Source of the DNA: JADKBO01 sp965230345
GTDB taxonomy: Bacteria > Bacteroidota > Bacteroidia > Chitinophagales > Saprospiraceae
Assembly (NCBI GenBank): GCA_965230345.1
Contig: CBDDKR010000001.1
Coordinates: 372,001 to 436,000 of the forward strand
Length of the DNA stretch: 64,000 nucleotides
Direction: 5' to 3'
Shown here: in pieces, positions 46,239 through 56,236 of the stretch
Numbering within the stretch: the stretch's first letter is position 1
Layout: each line of letters opens with the position of its first letter
The notes under the pieces: model-generated
Databases searched by the model: none
What the model was told of the DNA's origin: nothing
What the model saw: only the letters and a program-made list of their open reading frames with translations
Program-made: the position numbers and the translations under genes

Positions 46239-46400
46239 TTGAAGAAAACTATACTAATAGAATTGGAAGATGAATACTTGATCTACCCATATAATTCATT
46301 TACGAAACATAATTATAACATTTTTATCATATTATTGTTAATTTTAATATGTATTTTGAATTACTTGATTTTGAACAATGAAGTGTTTCAACATTTTTAG
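46239..46400 (+). CDS. Candidate 53-aa single-span membrane protein
   Basis: An open frame from TTG at 46239, directly abutting the exonuclease stop (TAATTG), to TAG at 46398. It has an acidic N-terminus and one strongly hydrophobic stretch (NIFIILLLILICILNYLIL). Abutment suggests coupling, but the region is AT-rich, no family was recognised, and chance is possible. Confidence 0.25.
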   Translation: MKKTILIELEDEYLIYPYNSFTKHNYNIFIILLLILICILNYLILNNEVFQHF

Positions 46401-46485
46401 TGATTTTCATGTTAAATTCTTAAATTATTTGAATTCCTATAAGTAATTATTGTTATATAATTGAAAGACAACAAAACTTAAATCG

Positions 46486-47484
46486 ATGAGAAGAATTGCA
46501 ATAAATGGATTTGGAAGAATAGGACGGTTAGTATTTAGAAAATTGTTTACAATGGAAGAGGTTGAAGTTGTAGCAATTAACGATTTAACCAATACGGATA
46601 TGCTTGCTTATCTATTAAAATATGATACCGCTCAAGGAAGGTTTAATCAGGACGTTCAAGTATCTGACAATGGGTTAAAGATAAATGGAAAGGAAGTGAG
46701 GATTTATAATCAAAAAGATCCTTCATTAATTCCTTGGCAGGATCATGATGTCGACATTGTGATCGAATGTACTGGTTTTTTTAGAAGTAAAGAATTGGCT
46801 CAAGGACATATTGATGCAGGAGCAAAAAAAGTGATTATTTCGGCTCCCGCAAAAGGAGACCTTAAAACGATTGTATATAATGTCAATCATGACATTTTGG
46901 ATGGAAGTGAAAAAATCATAAGTTGTGCTTCTTGTACGACCAACTGCTTAGCACCAATGGTTAAGGTATTGCATGATAATTATGGTTTGGTGACTGGATT
47001 AATGACTACTGTTCACTCATATACAAATGATCAAAAAACACAGGATTCACCGCATCGTACAAAGTTGAGACGCGCTAGAGCAGCGGCTCAAAATATTGTT
47101 CCAAGTACAACTGGTGCAGCAAAGGCTATTGATTTGGTTATGCCTGAAATTGCTGGGAGGTTAGATGGGAACGCTCAAAGAGTCCCTACACTTACTGGTT
47201 CTTTGGTCGAATTGGTAACTGTACTTGAGCAAAAGGTAAGTGAGGAAGAGGTAAATGCTTTAATGAAGGCATCGGCCAATGAAACCCTGGGATATAATAC
47301 GGATGAGATCGTAAGTAGTGATATTATTGGACTAAGTTATGGTAGTTTATTTGATGCATCGCAGACTACAGTAATTACCAATGGAGACCATCAATTGGTG
47401 AAAACAGTGGCTTGGTATGACAATGAAATGAGTTATGTTTCGCAATTGGTAAGAACACTTATTTACTTTGTAGATTTACATTAA
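46486..47484 (+). CDS. gap: Type I glyceraldehyde-3-phosphate dehydrogenase
   Basis: 332 aa. NAD-binding Rossmann motif INGFGRIGR near residues 6-14, catalytic Cys150 in 'SCASCTTNCLAP' and His in 'TVHSYTNDQ'. It oxidises glyceraldehyde-3-phosphate to 1,3-bisphosphoglycerate in glycolysis and gluconeogenesis. It is convergent with moeA, overlapping its stop by 9 bp. Confidence 0.97.
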   Translation: MRRIAINGFGRIGRLVFRKLFTMEEVEVVAINDLTNTDMLAYLLKYDTAQGRFNQDVQVSDNGLKINGKEVRIYNQKDPSLIPWQDHDVDIVIECTGFFRSKELAQGHIDAGAKKVIISAPAKGDLKTIVYNVNHDILDGSEKIISCASCTTNCLAPMVKVLHDNYGLVTGLMTTVHSYTNDQKTQDSPHRTKLRRARAAAQNIVPSTTGAAKAIDLVMPEIAGRLDGNAQRVPTLTGSLVELVTVLEQKVSEEEVNALMKASANETLGYNTDEIVSSDIIGLSYGSLFDASQTTVITNGDHQLVKTVAWYDNEMSYVSQLVRTLIYFVDLH

Positions 47485-48675
47485 ATATACCTTATAAATC
47501 TCTTTTGGTTGATACTCATTTTTCCCTTGTGGAAGTTCGATAAAACCATGTTTGGATATTAAGTGGGCTAGATCTCCGGAGCCTTTACTTTTCTTTGCCG
47601 AGGCTATTATTTGCCCTTTATTATTGGAAATTGCTACTTCGCAGAAATATGTAAGATCAGGTTTGAATTCGACCTTATTGGAAAGTGAAGCCCAAAGACT
47701 ATTTTCTTGCTGCTTCATACATTTTTGAAGCCAGGGAATAAGATAAACTGAAGTACACATTGTGGAAGAGATAGGATTGCCTGGCAGAGCAAAAATGGTT
47801 TTATTGTCTTTAGTGCCAAACCAAAATGGTTTGCCCGGCCTTTCTTTAACTTTATAGAATCTCGTTTCAACACCCAAGTCTTCAAATACTTTAGGTAAAA
47901 AATCGTATTTTCCCATAGAAACTCCTCCGCTGCAAACTAAGACATCAAAAGAAGTTAGAATCTTTTCAATTTCTTTGAATAATAAATTGTAGTCATCGTT
48001 TAAATGAAAGGATTGGCAATCGTAACCATACTTATTCAGAATTGCACCGATGATGTAGGAATTGCTTTTTCGAATCTGATGGTCTTCGGGAGTTTGGTCT
48101 ATGTCAACCAGTTCGTCACCTGTTGATAGCAAAGCTATTTTGGGTTTACTCAAGACCTTTATTGTTGATTTTCCAACAGTTGCTAATACAGCGATTGATC
48201 CTGGATCGACCATTGTTCCCTTAGCAATCAAAAGGCTTCCATTTTGCCGATCATTTCCTTTGAGGTGAACATTTTGACCTGGATTAATATCATTCAGATT
48301 GATGGTTACTTCACCATTGTTTACGATGACATCTTCGTATCTAATTACGGTATCACAACCTACTGGTAGTATACAACCGGTCATAATTTCTATTGCGAAT
48401 TGAGTAGAACGTAATTGAACAATAGGTTGTCCAGCCATAGTAGATTCTTGTATTTCAAAGGTTCGTTGACCAGATTGAAATGCTTTACTATTGATGGCGA
48501 TTCCATCCATAGCTACTCTATTGAAAGGGGGGAAGTCACGATCAGCCAAAATATCTTCATCGATAGTATATCCAAGGGCAGAGGAGATATCTACATATTG
48601 GGATCCAAAGCCTTGAACAGTTTCATTGATGATATTTTGAGCTTCCGAGACCTTAATAAAATATGGAGCTGACAT
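47476..48675 (-). CDS. moeA: Molybdopterin molybdenumtransferase MoeA
   Basis: 399 aa, full length. Domains: the MoeA N/II region with 'DRDFPPFNRVAMDGIAI' and 'MTGCILPVGCDTVIRYEDV', the MogA-like domain ('VLVCSGGVSMGKYDFLPKVFEDLG' with 'GKPFWFGTKDNKTIFALPGNPISSTMCTSVYLIPWLQ'), and a C-terminal domain. It inserts molybdate into molybdopterin-AMP. The neighbouring upstream moaA is deleted internally, so the molybdenum cofactor pathway may be incomplete unless other copies exist. It lies about 40 bp after the moaA tail. Confidence 0.95.
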   Translation of the reverse strand: MSAPYFIKVSEAQNIINETVQGFGSQYVDISSALGYTIDEDILADRDFPPFNRVAMDGIAINSKAFQSGQRTFEIQESTMAGQPIVQLRSTQFAIEIMTGCILPVGCDTVIRYEDVIVNNGEVTINLNDINPGQNVHLKGNDRQNGSLLIAKGTMVDPGSIAVLATVGKSTIKVLSKPKIALLSTGDELVDIDQTPEDHQIRKSNSYIIGAILNKYGYDCQSFHLNDDYNLLFKEIEKILTSFDVLVCSGGVSMGKYDFLPKVFEDLGVETRFYKVKERPGKPFWFGTKDNKTIFALPGNPISSTMCTSVYLIPWLQKCMKQQENSLWASLSNKVEFKPDLTYFCEVAISNNKGQIIASAKKSKGSGDLAHLISKHGFIELPQGKNEYQPKEIYKVYLM

Positions 48676-48715
48676 ATATGATGATTTTATAATACTAAGT
48701 AGGATCAGGCTAAAT

Positions 48716-49167
48716 CTATCCTCCGATACTGACCATAGATTCTACTGTAGGTAGAGTAGATAAGTTTTTCTTCTCGTGATTTTATATGAATTATCCTCAT
48801 TTAGTGTGTCTAAGCTAAGATTGATGTGATAGATTCCCATCTGCTTTAGTTGCTTTAGATACTTAGACAAAATGGTTCCGTTGGAAGTGATGTGAATCTT
48901 TAAATCCGAAAATGTAGTCAATGATTTTAAAAAGGAGAGGAGATCCTTTCGTAAAAAAGGTTCTCCTCCAATAATTCTTAGTTTACGCACTCCAAGTCGA
49001 TAAAATAGGCTTACCAATTTATACATCTCTTCGTAAGAGAGCAATTCGGATTTTGGTACGTATTGTATACCTTCTTCAGGCATACAATAGAAGCATCTCA
49101 AATTGCATCGATTGGTGACCGCCAATCGAAGATATGTGACGCTTCTCCCATGTTTATCTACAAGCAT
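48716..49167 (-). pseudogene. moaA: moaA pseudogene (internal deletion with frameshifted tail)
   Basis: The first 130 or so residues are a normal MoaA radical-SAM start: 'RSVTYLRLAVTNRCNLRCFYCMPEEGIQYV' holds the CxxxCxxC cluster ligands (C in RCNLRCFYC), and 'RKLRIIGGEPFLRKD' is canonical. The frame then ends at a stop near 48742. In the +1 frame just after the stop, the sequence LSTLPTVESMVSIGG ends at TAG 48716-48718; this is the C-terminal tail of MoaA with its essential Gly-Gly. About 180 residues between the two parts are missing. The gene is therefore internally deleted and frameshifted, and cannot be functional. Order in the transcript: coaD, pruA, moaA, moeA. Confidence 0.88.
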
Positions 49168-49175
49168 AAATGAAT

Positions 49176-50807
49176 TTATTTCTCTTGTAGGAAAGGATAT
49201 TTGTAATCAGTTGGTGGTACAAATGTTTCCTTAATAGTCCTTGGAGACAACCATCTATACAAATTGAGTATAGAACCTGCTTTATCATTGGTTCCTGAGC
49301 CTCTTGCTCCTCCAAAAGGTTGTTGACCTACTACCGCACCAGTTGGTTTATCATTAAGGTAGAAGTTACCAGCACAATTTCTCAATTTGTCGAAGGCTAC
49401 TTTCATAGCATATCTGTCTTTAGAGAAGATTGCTCCTGTTAATGCATATGGTGAAGTAGAATCTACTATTTCAAGAGTCTCTTCGTATTTTTTATCATCG
49501 TACACATAGATGGTTAGGACAGGTCCAAAGATTTCTTCACACATTGTTGTGAATTTTGGATCGTCAACCAAAACAATGGTTGGTTCGATGAAATATCCTT
49601 TCTTTTTATTGTAGCTACCCCCTGCAATAATCTTTGCATTCTTATCCTTTTTAACAAGGTCGATATAGCCAGCAATCTTATCAAATGCACGTTCATCTAT
49701 AACAGCATTAACAAAATTGGTGAAATCTTCTGGGCTTCCCATTTTAAAGGACTTCACTTGTTTTAAAAGAGATTTTTCAACGGCCTTCCACATTGATTTA
49801 GGAATATACGATCTTGATGCCGCTGAACATTTTTGTCCTTGGAATTCGAATGCTCCTCTAGCCAAAGCAGTTGCAACTTCTTCAGGATTAGCAGAGGAAT
49901 GTGCTACAACGAAATCTTTTCCACCCGTCTCACCAACAATTCTTGGGTAAGACTTGTACTTGCGAATGTTTCTTCCGATCGTCTCCCATAAAGTTTGGAA
50001 TACTCCAGTACTTCCTGTAAAGTGCAATCCAGCAAAATCAGGATGATTAAAGATTACCTCACCAGCTTCTGGTCCATCTGCATATACAATATTGATGACA
50101 CCATCAGGTAATCCAGCTTCTTCAAATAATTCCATGATTACTTGAGCAGAGTAGATTTGAGAATCCGAGGGCTTCCATACGATGGTATTACCTAACATGG
50201 CAGGAGCTGCACATAGATTGGCTGCTATTGAAGTAAAGTTAAATGGAGTCAATGCAAATACAAATCCTTCCAACGGTCTATACTCAAGCCTATTCCACAT
50301 GCCAGGATTACTCTCTGGTTGTTGTGCATAGATCTCAGTCATATACTGTACGTTAAATCTAAAGAAATCAGCCATTTCAGCTACAGCGTCAATTTCTGCC
50401 TGATAGATGTTTTTAGATTGACAAAGCATAGTGGCTGCATTCATCTTAGCTCTATAAGGACCAGATAAAAGGTCAGCAGCCTTCAAAAAGATGGATGCTC
50501 TGTCTTGCCAAGGCAAATTGGCCCAATTCTCTTTCGCATCCAATGCTGCTTTGATCGCATCTTTAACGTGTTTTTTAGAACCTCTGCTATATGTCCCAAT
50601 AACAGTTTTTAATTCATGAGGAGGTCTTATCTCAACTTTATTTTTAGTCTTAACTTTTTTTCCACCAATGTACATTGGTATGTCAATCGTACTTCCTAAA
50701 AGTTGCTTATATACCTTTTTGACCTCTAATTTTTCTGGAGAACCTGGTAAGTAACTTAATACTGGCTCATTGGTTGCCACGGGTACTTCGTAAAATGCAT
50801 TTGACAT
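49176..50807 (-). CDS. pruA: L-glutamate gamma-semialdehyde dehydrogenase
   Basis: 543 aa, the size of stand-alone P5C dehydrogenases. Aldehyde-dehydrogenase motifs: 'FTGSTGVFQTLWETIG', the catalytic Cys in 'EFQGQKCSAASRSYIPK' and 'EEIFGPVLTIYVY', with the C-terminal 'GSGTNDKAGSILNLYRWLSPRTIKET' typical of PruA. It oxidises P5C/glutamate-semialdehyde to glutamate in proline catabolism. It is followed 8 bp downstream by the moaA remnant and preceded by coaD (14 bp), forming one transcript. Confidence 0.96.
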   Translation of the reverse strand: MSNAFYEVPVATNEPVLSYLPGSPEKLEVKKVYKQLLGSTIDIPMYIGGKKVKTKNKVEIRPPHELKTVIGTYSRGSKKHVKDAIKAALDAKENWANLPWQDRASIFLKAADLLSGPYRAKMNAATMLCQSKNIYQAEIDAVAEMADFFRFNVQYMTEIYAQQPESNPGMWNRLEYRPLEGFVFALTPFNFTSIAANLCAAPAMLGNTIVWKPSDSQIYSAQVIMELFEEAGLPDGVINIVYADGPEAGEVIFNHPDFAGLHFTGSTGVFQTLWETIGRNIRKYKSYPRIVGETGGKDFVVAHSSANPEEVATALARGAFEFQGQKCSAASRSYIPKSMWKAVEKSLLKQVKSFKMGSPEDFTNFVNAVIDERAFDKIAGYIDLVKKDKNAKIIAGGSYNKKKGYFIEPTIVLVDDPKFTTMCEEIFGPVLTIYVYDDKKYEETLEIVDSTSPYALTGAIFSKDRYAMKVAFDKLRNCAGNFYLNDKPTGAVVGQQPFGGARGSGTNDKAGSILNLYRWLSPRTIKETFVPPTDYKYPFLQEK

Positions 50808-50821
50808 ATTTCGATATTTAA

Positions 50822-51304
50822 CTAATTGATTAAATTTTTATTTTGTAAATCTTGGACAATGTTAGCAGGAACAAATGAAGATACATCTCCATTTCCTTTT
50901 ATTATTTCTCTTACTATGGTAGAACTGATATGGCCAAATTCTGGTCTGCTGATCAAGAATACGGTTTCAAGTCCTTTACCTATGATGGTATTGAGTTGAG
51001 AAATGGTCTTTTCGTAATCGAAGTCTGAAGCGTTTCGCAATCCACGAACCAGAAAGTTAGCATTAATGGAATGGCAATAATTGACCGTTAGTCCTTGAAA
51101 ATGGCCAACATCTACTTTAGGTTCATCTTCGAAAAAATCATCTATCCATTTGATTCTCTGTTCCAAAGAAAAAAGAGTCTTTTTCTGAGAGTTTACACCT
51201 ATGGCAATAACTACCTTATCAAACAGAGGCAATGCTCTTTTTACCAAGTCAATGTGTCCCAAGGTGATGGGGTCAAAAGAACCTGGAAATACTGCAATCT
51301 TCAT
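50822..51304 (-). CDS. coaD: Phosphopantetheine adenylyltransferase
   Basis: 160 aa, typical length. Nucleotidyltransferase HxGH-type motif 'FPGSFDPITLGHIDLVKRA' at the N-terminus, and 'VRGLRNASDFDYE' and 'ISSTIVREII' later. It makes dephospho-CoA from 4'-phosphopantetheine in CoA synthesis. It is first in the coaD-pruA-moaA-moeA run. Confidence 0.97.
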   Translation of the reverse strand: MKIAVFPGSFDPITLGHIDLVKRALPLFDKVVIAIGVNSQKKTLFSLEQRIKWIDDFFEDEPKVDVGHFQGLTVNYCHSINANFLVRGLRNASDFDYEKTISQLNTIIGKGLETVFLISRPEFGHISSTIVREIIKGNGDVSSFVPANIVQDLQNKNLIN

Positions 51305-51428
51305 ATACGAAAATATAGTTCTGACAAATGTCTGAAATATTTAGGATTTAGTGAAGTTATACAGCTTATATTCTGGTCTTTTGATGTAAATGTCAAATCC
51401 AATTCACAATATGTCTAGGTAAAGAGTC

Positions 51429-53084
51429 CTAATCCAGTATAATGACCTTCTTGGAAAAGGAACTCGTACCGTTAGAAAAGTTGAGATAGAAGATTCCCGA
51501 TTGTGGTATGTTGATCATAATTGGTTTGTTTCTGTCTGCAACATTTATCGTTTGATTAGAAACAACATGCCCGAGAGTATTCTTAATTTGGAGTTGGTAG
51601 TTTCCTCCATGCGGGAAATTGGCGTAAACGAATTTGGAATGGGATGGATTGGGGAAAACATTTACGTATTGAGTTCCATCTAAAAAAATGATGGAAATGG
51701 TTTTGGAGTAGCTCGTGGTACCATCCAAATCTTCCTGTCTCAATCGATAGATGTTTAGCCCAGACTCCGGTTGATAGTCTAGGAATTTGTAGTATTTGGT
51801 ACCAGATTGTTCATCACTTTGTGCAGGAACAAAACCAAGATTTTCCCATTGATGATCAGGTCCCAATTTTTGGATTTGAAATCCCTTATTGTTGATTTCT
51901 TGAGCTGTTGACCAACGTAGATTGATCTTATCATTGTTTTGAATGCCAGAGAAATCAATAAAATCTACAGGAAGGACAGAGCAGTCGTAGGTGTCACCGT
52001 TTATGGTCCAATCATTGGCTAAGATTAAGAACTCTCTTGCCGATTGACCATTGCAATATTTTAAGCCATGAGCTCCCAAGTCTCTATTGTATACGCTTTG
52101 TGTTGACCACCCTATCAAAGTATTGTCATAATTAGTGACGGACATACCACTATTACTAAACATGCCGGGTAAATGAGCTCCACTATAAAGTTGCCAATTT
52201 CCTAAATTTCGATCAAAACTTGATGCTTCAGAAAACATACTAGAAAATTCGTTGACATTAGAAACATCCCAGTTTTCGATATTGCCATTAAAACTGCTCG
52301 CTCTAAAGAACATGCTCTTCATAGAATTTGCATTAGAAACAACCCAATTTTCTAGATCTCCTTGAAACGAAGTGGCTTCAGCAAACATACTTCTAAAGTA
52401 GTAAACATTGGAAACATCCCAATTCTCAATATTTCTATTAAAACTAATTGCACCATTAAACATGCCACTTAGATATTTAGCATTCACCATATTCCAATCA
52501 CTTATATTTCCATTAAATCCGGCGGCATTACTAAACATATATGAGAAATGAGTTACATTGCTAACATCCCAATTGTTTAAATCTCCATTGAAGTTGGTAG
52601 CGCCTTCAAACATTGAACTTAAGTTTGTAACATTGGAAAGATCCGGTGCGTCAGTAGCATTATAAATCATATTCTCAGCCCCTTGGTAAGCTCCATATAA
52701 ATATTCCCACTCAATATCTCCCCATTGGTCTATGGAAATCAGTTTTAAATTGTCAGCAGAAGTACTCATTCTAATGCCTAGAAAATCACCTTGGATCCTT
52801 ATCGTATAGGTGCCTGGGGTGCCAAAATCATGGATAACCCCTCCGGTGATCCCAAACTGATCAAAAACACCGTCATTATCCCAGTCTACATCGTAGTTGT
52901 ATCCGGGCATATTATAGGTCTTTATCAAAATGGATGAGTTGTTTGTACCACCAGGATTATCGGTCTTCCATGTCGTAATGTATGGATCTTGTGCTGATAG
53001 CGTTAGTGATAATAAAAACAAAGCTAACGCTAGGGCGTAAGAATTCTTACAAATAACGATCAGATGATTATTCAATATTTTCAT
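51429..53084 (-). CDS. BspA-like (DUF285) surface protein with T9SS sorting domain
   Basis: 551 aa with a signal peptide (cleavage near LSAQD). Residues about 148-310 form six or more DUF285 repeats of about 26 residues ('NFNGDLNNWDVSNVTHFSYMFSNA', 'FNRNIENWDVSNV', 'FNGNIENWDVSNVNEFSSMF'), as in BspA-family adhesins. The C-terminus (about 470-551; 'VNVFPNPSHSKFVYANFPHGGNYQLQIKNTLGHVV ... GIFYLNFSNGTSSFSKKVIILD') is a type A T9SS sorting domain. It is probably exported by the T9SS encoded at 4.9-10.7 kb and attached to the surface, perhaps for adhesion. Confidence 0.9.
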   Translation of the reverse strand: MKILNNHLIVICKNSYALALALFLLSLTLSAQDPYITTWKTDNPGGTNNSSILIKTYNMPGYNYDVDWDNDGVFDQFGITGGVIHDFGTPGTYTIRIQGDFLGIRMSTSADNLKLISIDQWGDIEWEYLYGAYQGAENMIYNATDAPDLSNVTNLSSMFEGATNFNGDLNNWDVSNVTHFSYMFSNAAGFNGNISDWNMVNAKYLSGMFNGAISFNRNIENWDVSNVYYFRSMFAEATSFQGDLENWVVSNANSMKSMFFRASSFNGNIENWDVSNVNEFSSMFSEASSFDRNLGNWQLYSGAHLPGMFSNSGMSVTNYDNTLIGWSTQSVYNRDLGAHGLKYCNGQSAREFLILANDWTINGDTYDCSVLPVDFIDFSGIQNNDKINLRWSTAQEINNKGFQIQKLGPDHQWENLGFVPAQSDEQSGTKYYKFLDYQPESGLNIYRLRQEDLDGTTSYSKTISIIFLDGTQYVNVFPNPSHSKFVYANFPHGGNYQLQIKNTLGHVVSNQTINVADRNKPIMINIPQSGIFYLNFSNGTSSFSKKVIILD

Positions 53085-53310
53085 AATATAGGATTTACGT
53101 CAAAGCGCTAAATTAATACTTCTGTATCTATTTATAGTAAATAATATTGGGTTATCTTCTGCGTAGTTGTGTGATTTAATATCCAGAAATTCTGATTTTT
53201 TGAATAGATTACTACGATATCCAACCATCATGTGTAGTATGCGATTTGATTAAACCATGGCCACTATATTAGTTGAATATTATGTAGAAGCCTACAAGCT
53301 TAAATCGTTC

Positions 53311-56188
53311 TTATTCGCATTTGATTGGATTGGGTAAAACAATGTCGGGATTGACCAATCCTTTGCAAAGAAATTTGGTAATCGTTTCCCAGTCGTTGTA
53401 TCTGGAGTAAGTTAAATCTATGATTCCATCTGCATTAGGATTGAAATGCAGGTGATTCGATTCTTCAGCATCAAAAGACCCTGCATATCTAAGATTAGAA
53501 TCTTCACCATTTCGATCATAGAATAAATCTATCCCATGTGAATAATACCAAACATTAGAAAAATAGGTGTCAAGCCCAATGATCTGCTTTTTCGATTCTT
53601 GTTCATTCTCTTTGGTTACTTTAGTATAAAGTGACATCATTTTAGAAACTAACTTATTGTTTGAAGGTTGTAAATAAGCAAGGTAGAATCGACTCTTAGA
53701 ATTCTTACTAGAAGAAGGTATCCAGGACATGCTTGGCCGCTTTTCGACATTTGTAGGATTGTATTCCAGTAAGTCAGTTTTTTCCCAATGTTTACTCCTT
53801 TCGTCGTAGACCCTAATGTTCAGTTTACCATCATTCGAAGTAGAAAATGCCCCATAAAGTCTTGATCTCAAGGGATCCCATGGAAGAGTAGCTTTTATGA
53901 TACTGGGTGAGGCAAGATCAGTAAGTTGAATAGTATTACTTGATTCGTCTTTTACGATTTCCTCCGTAGACCAGGAATGATTACCAGAATTGGTTTGAAA
54001 CTTTCTTAATCTTAAAGAATTATCCTGAGTTTTATAGATTAGATAGGTTAAGTTATCGGTATAAAATGCCAGTGAAGGTTCACCCTTCGGTTTCGTAGTA
54101 CTTGGGATCAAATTTGGAGGATTCCAATTGTCATTATGGCCTTGAAATGAGGTCAAAACATTGTACCACAAAAAATTATTTACCCCGTTGGTAACTACTA
54201 AAATAGAGGGATTATTGTGGTCCCCTATTCGCTCCGAGTCAAGTCCAAATTCTGCAGGTAGGAACCCATTTTTAGGTTCAGACCAATAGCCTGATTGGCA
54301 GTCAGGGTGATTGGGCGTTGGGCAATTCCATTTCGAAATCGAAGTCTTATAGACTAGTGAATTGAAGCGATCTTTGTAGAATAAGAACAGTTTTTTGTTC
54401 AATCTAGAAAGAGAGGGAGAAATTTTTGATTGAGCATCAAATTCAAATTTATTGATTCTAGTGAATTCACAACCAATTCTTTTAGTATTATTGGCATATG
54501 CTTGTACTTTAACACCCTTTGGAGCAAAATGACCGTCTCTATTCCAATCTACATGACCATGAATATCATCGGTATGATATCCATAGATGGATTCGAGATA
54601 TGGAAAAAAATGAGCTTTTGTTGGCAGGGCTTCCCATTCTTCTAAAGCATAGTTGTTCAGAGGGTAAGCTTTGGGACGGGAAGAAAATCCTATGTCAGGT
54701 GCTTTTTGGTAATAAGCATAATTCATGATGCTGGGATAGTTCGGTGCACAATTAGGTGCATCATTCCCATAGGGTCCTGAGTGACCCAATCCAAGGGTAT
54801 GCCCAATTTCGTGAGCTGTGTTTTTTACACTATGAAAATTCGGTGAACATGCCATCCCAAATGGGGAGCAAGATCCGCCACCTCCTGCGTATCCTAAAAT
54901 ATATCTAAATAATCCTCTTCTTTCTACGGCCATCTCCGTTTTCCAAGCGTCTTGAGGTCTTTGTCCTTTCCATTGGTTTGCACTATTCTGGATGGCGTCC
55001 ACGGCATTAAATCCTCCCCAATTTCCAAAAATGCCAACATCGCTTTCTAATTCTGGATGAAGCCCAATATCCAAATGTATGTTTATACCAGGTTTTAAAT
55101 CTGGGTTCTTAAGTATAGTGGCATTATAGTGTAAGAAGAACGGATCAGATTCGTATCCATCAGCGAATATTTTGGCCATCTTTCTTGCTACAGATTTGGT
55201 CATGTGTAAAGTGGTTAAGTTGTCATTCTCTTCCTTTTTACGTCGCATAAAATCTACTTCAAAGAATATATCCTTATGTCTAGGATCAGAACCCCATGTT
55301 GGAAGATAAAGAGCATTTTTAGTTGTAGTCCCTTTTTGTCCTAGGACTTCGAGTCCGTCTGATATACCATCACCATCGGTATCTCTTGGATCACTAATGA
55401 TACCGCAATCGAATACGCTTCCATCAGGGGCCTTAATTTGGTCCTTTAGATTTGAACATGTGCCAAGTTCTTTTTCCAAACGATCACCCAAATCATCACC
55501 ATCTCTATCGCCATTATTGAGTTTGCGATCGTTTACCAAAAGTGTCATACGCGTTTGATTGGGAAACCTCTCTTTTGTAGGGATCCTCTTTCCAATAATT
55601 ATTTTTTGAGAGAATTTTCTTTTAGGGAGGGTATAAGAGGTCAAGTGACTGTGGGACAATAAAGTGTCCATAGATAGAGCGTTTTGCATTATCATGACTC
55701 TATGGTGATTTGGCCCCATAGGAGGTCTTACAAAATGTAATATTTCATTTTGGGAAAGATGTCTTAGGTTAAGATGGTAACCACCTACTGGAACAGTATT
55801 CTTAAATTCAACACCATTTTTTGATAGATCACAAGTCCCATGGGATTTGTTGTCCTTGGAACGTATTATTAATAAGTACTTTCCAGATGTCATGGGAGTG
55901 TATACTAAACGAGCATTTTTATTTTCTCCTCCGTCGTTATCAACTGCTAACTCCTGAGATCGCTTTATATCATATAAATGTAGGATGGGGTCACAATCAA
56001 GGGACAGGTTACCGGTTTCGAAAACAACTTTTTGGCCTTGTGATAAATTAACGGTGAACGAAGATAGTTCGTTTACCTCAAGATTATAAACTCTTTTGGT
56101 AGAACAGGAAATGTGAAGAAGAAAAAAAGAAGGCTAATATTAAGTAAGTTGATCTTGGGGAAAGATCAGATTTTGTGAAGAGTTTCAT
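53311..56188 (-). CDS. Secreted metzincin-like metalloprotease with frameshifted signal peptide
   Basis: The main frame (53311-55893) encodes 860 aa with Zn motif HEIGHTLGLGHSG near residue 361 and Met-turn 'SIMNYAYY'. It also has Ca-binding TSP3-like 'NGDRDGDDLGDRLE' and 'DTDGDGISDGLE' segments. Upstream it stays open to a stop at 56133-56135 and encodes part of a lipobox (FFLLHISC), but there is no start codon. An ATG at 56188 in another frame starts MKLFTKSDLSPRSTYLILAFF, and removing one T from the 7-T run (A7 on the plus strand at 56122-56128) joins the two into a lipoprotein signal peptide. Coordinates span the joined product. It may be a frameshift, a sequencing error or a phase-variable switch. 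No sorting domain was seen. Confidence 0.75.
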
Positions 56189-56236
56189 ATTGGTGAATCG
56201 TTTGATTAATTCAAAATCGCTAGGGCGAATTATTGA

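Noticed and set aside
48742..49167. Calling a short functional MoaA variant
   Set aside because: The core of the radical-SAM barrel and the C-terminal Fe-S cluster ligands are missing and the true tail is out of frame, so a shortened active enzyme is not credible.
52140..52640. Regularly spaced repeats that could be mistaken for a CRISPR or tandem DNA repeat
   Set aside because: They are the codons of the DUF285 leucine-rich-like repeats (about 26 residues each) in the BspA-like gene; the frame is continuous and the units vary in sequence.
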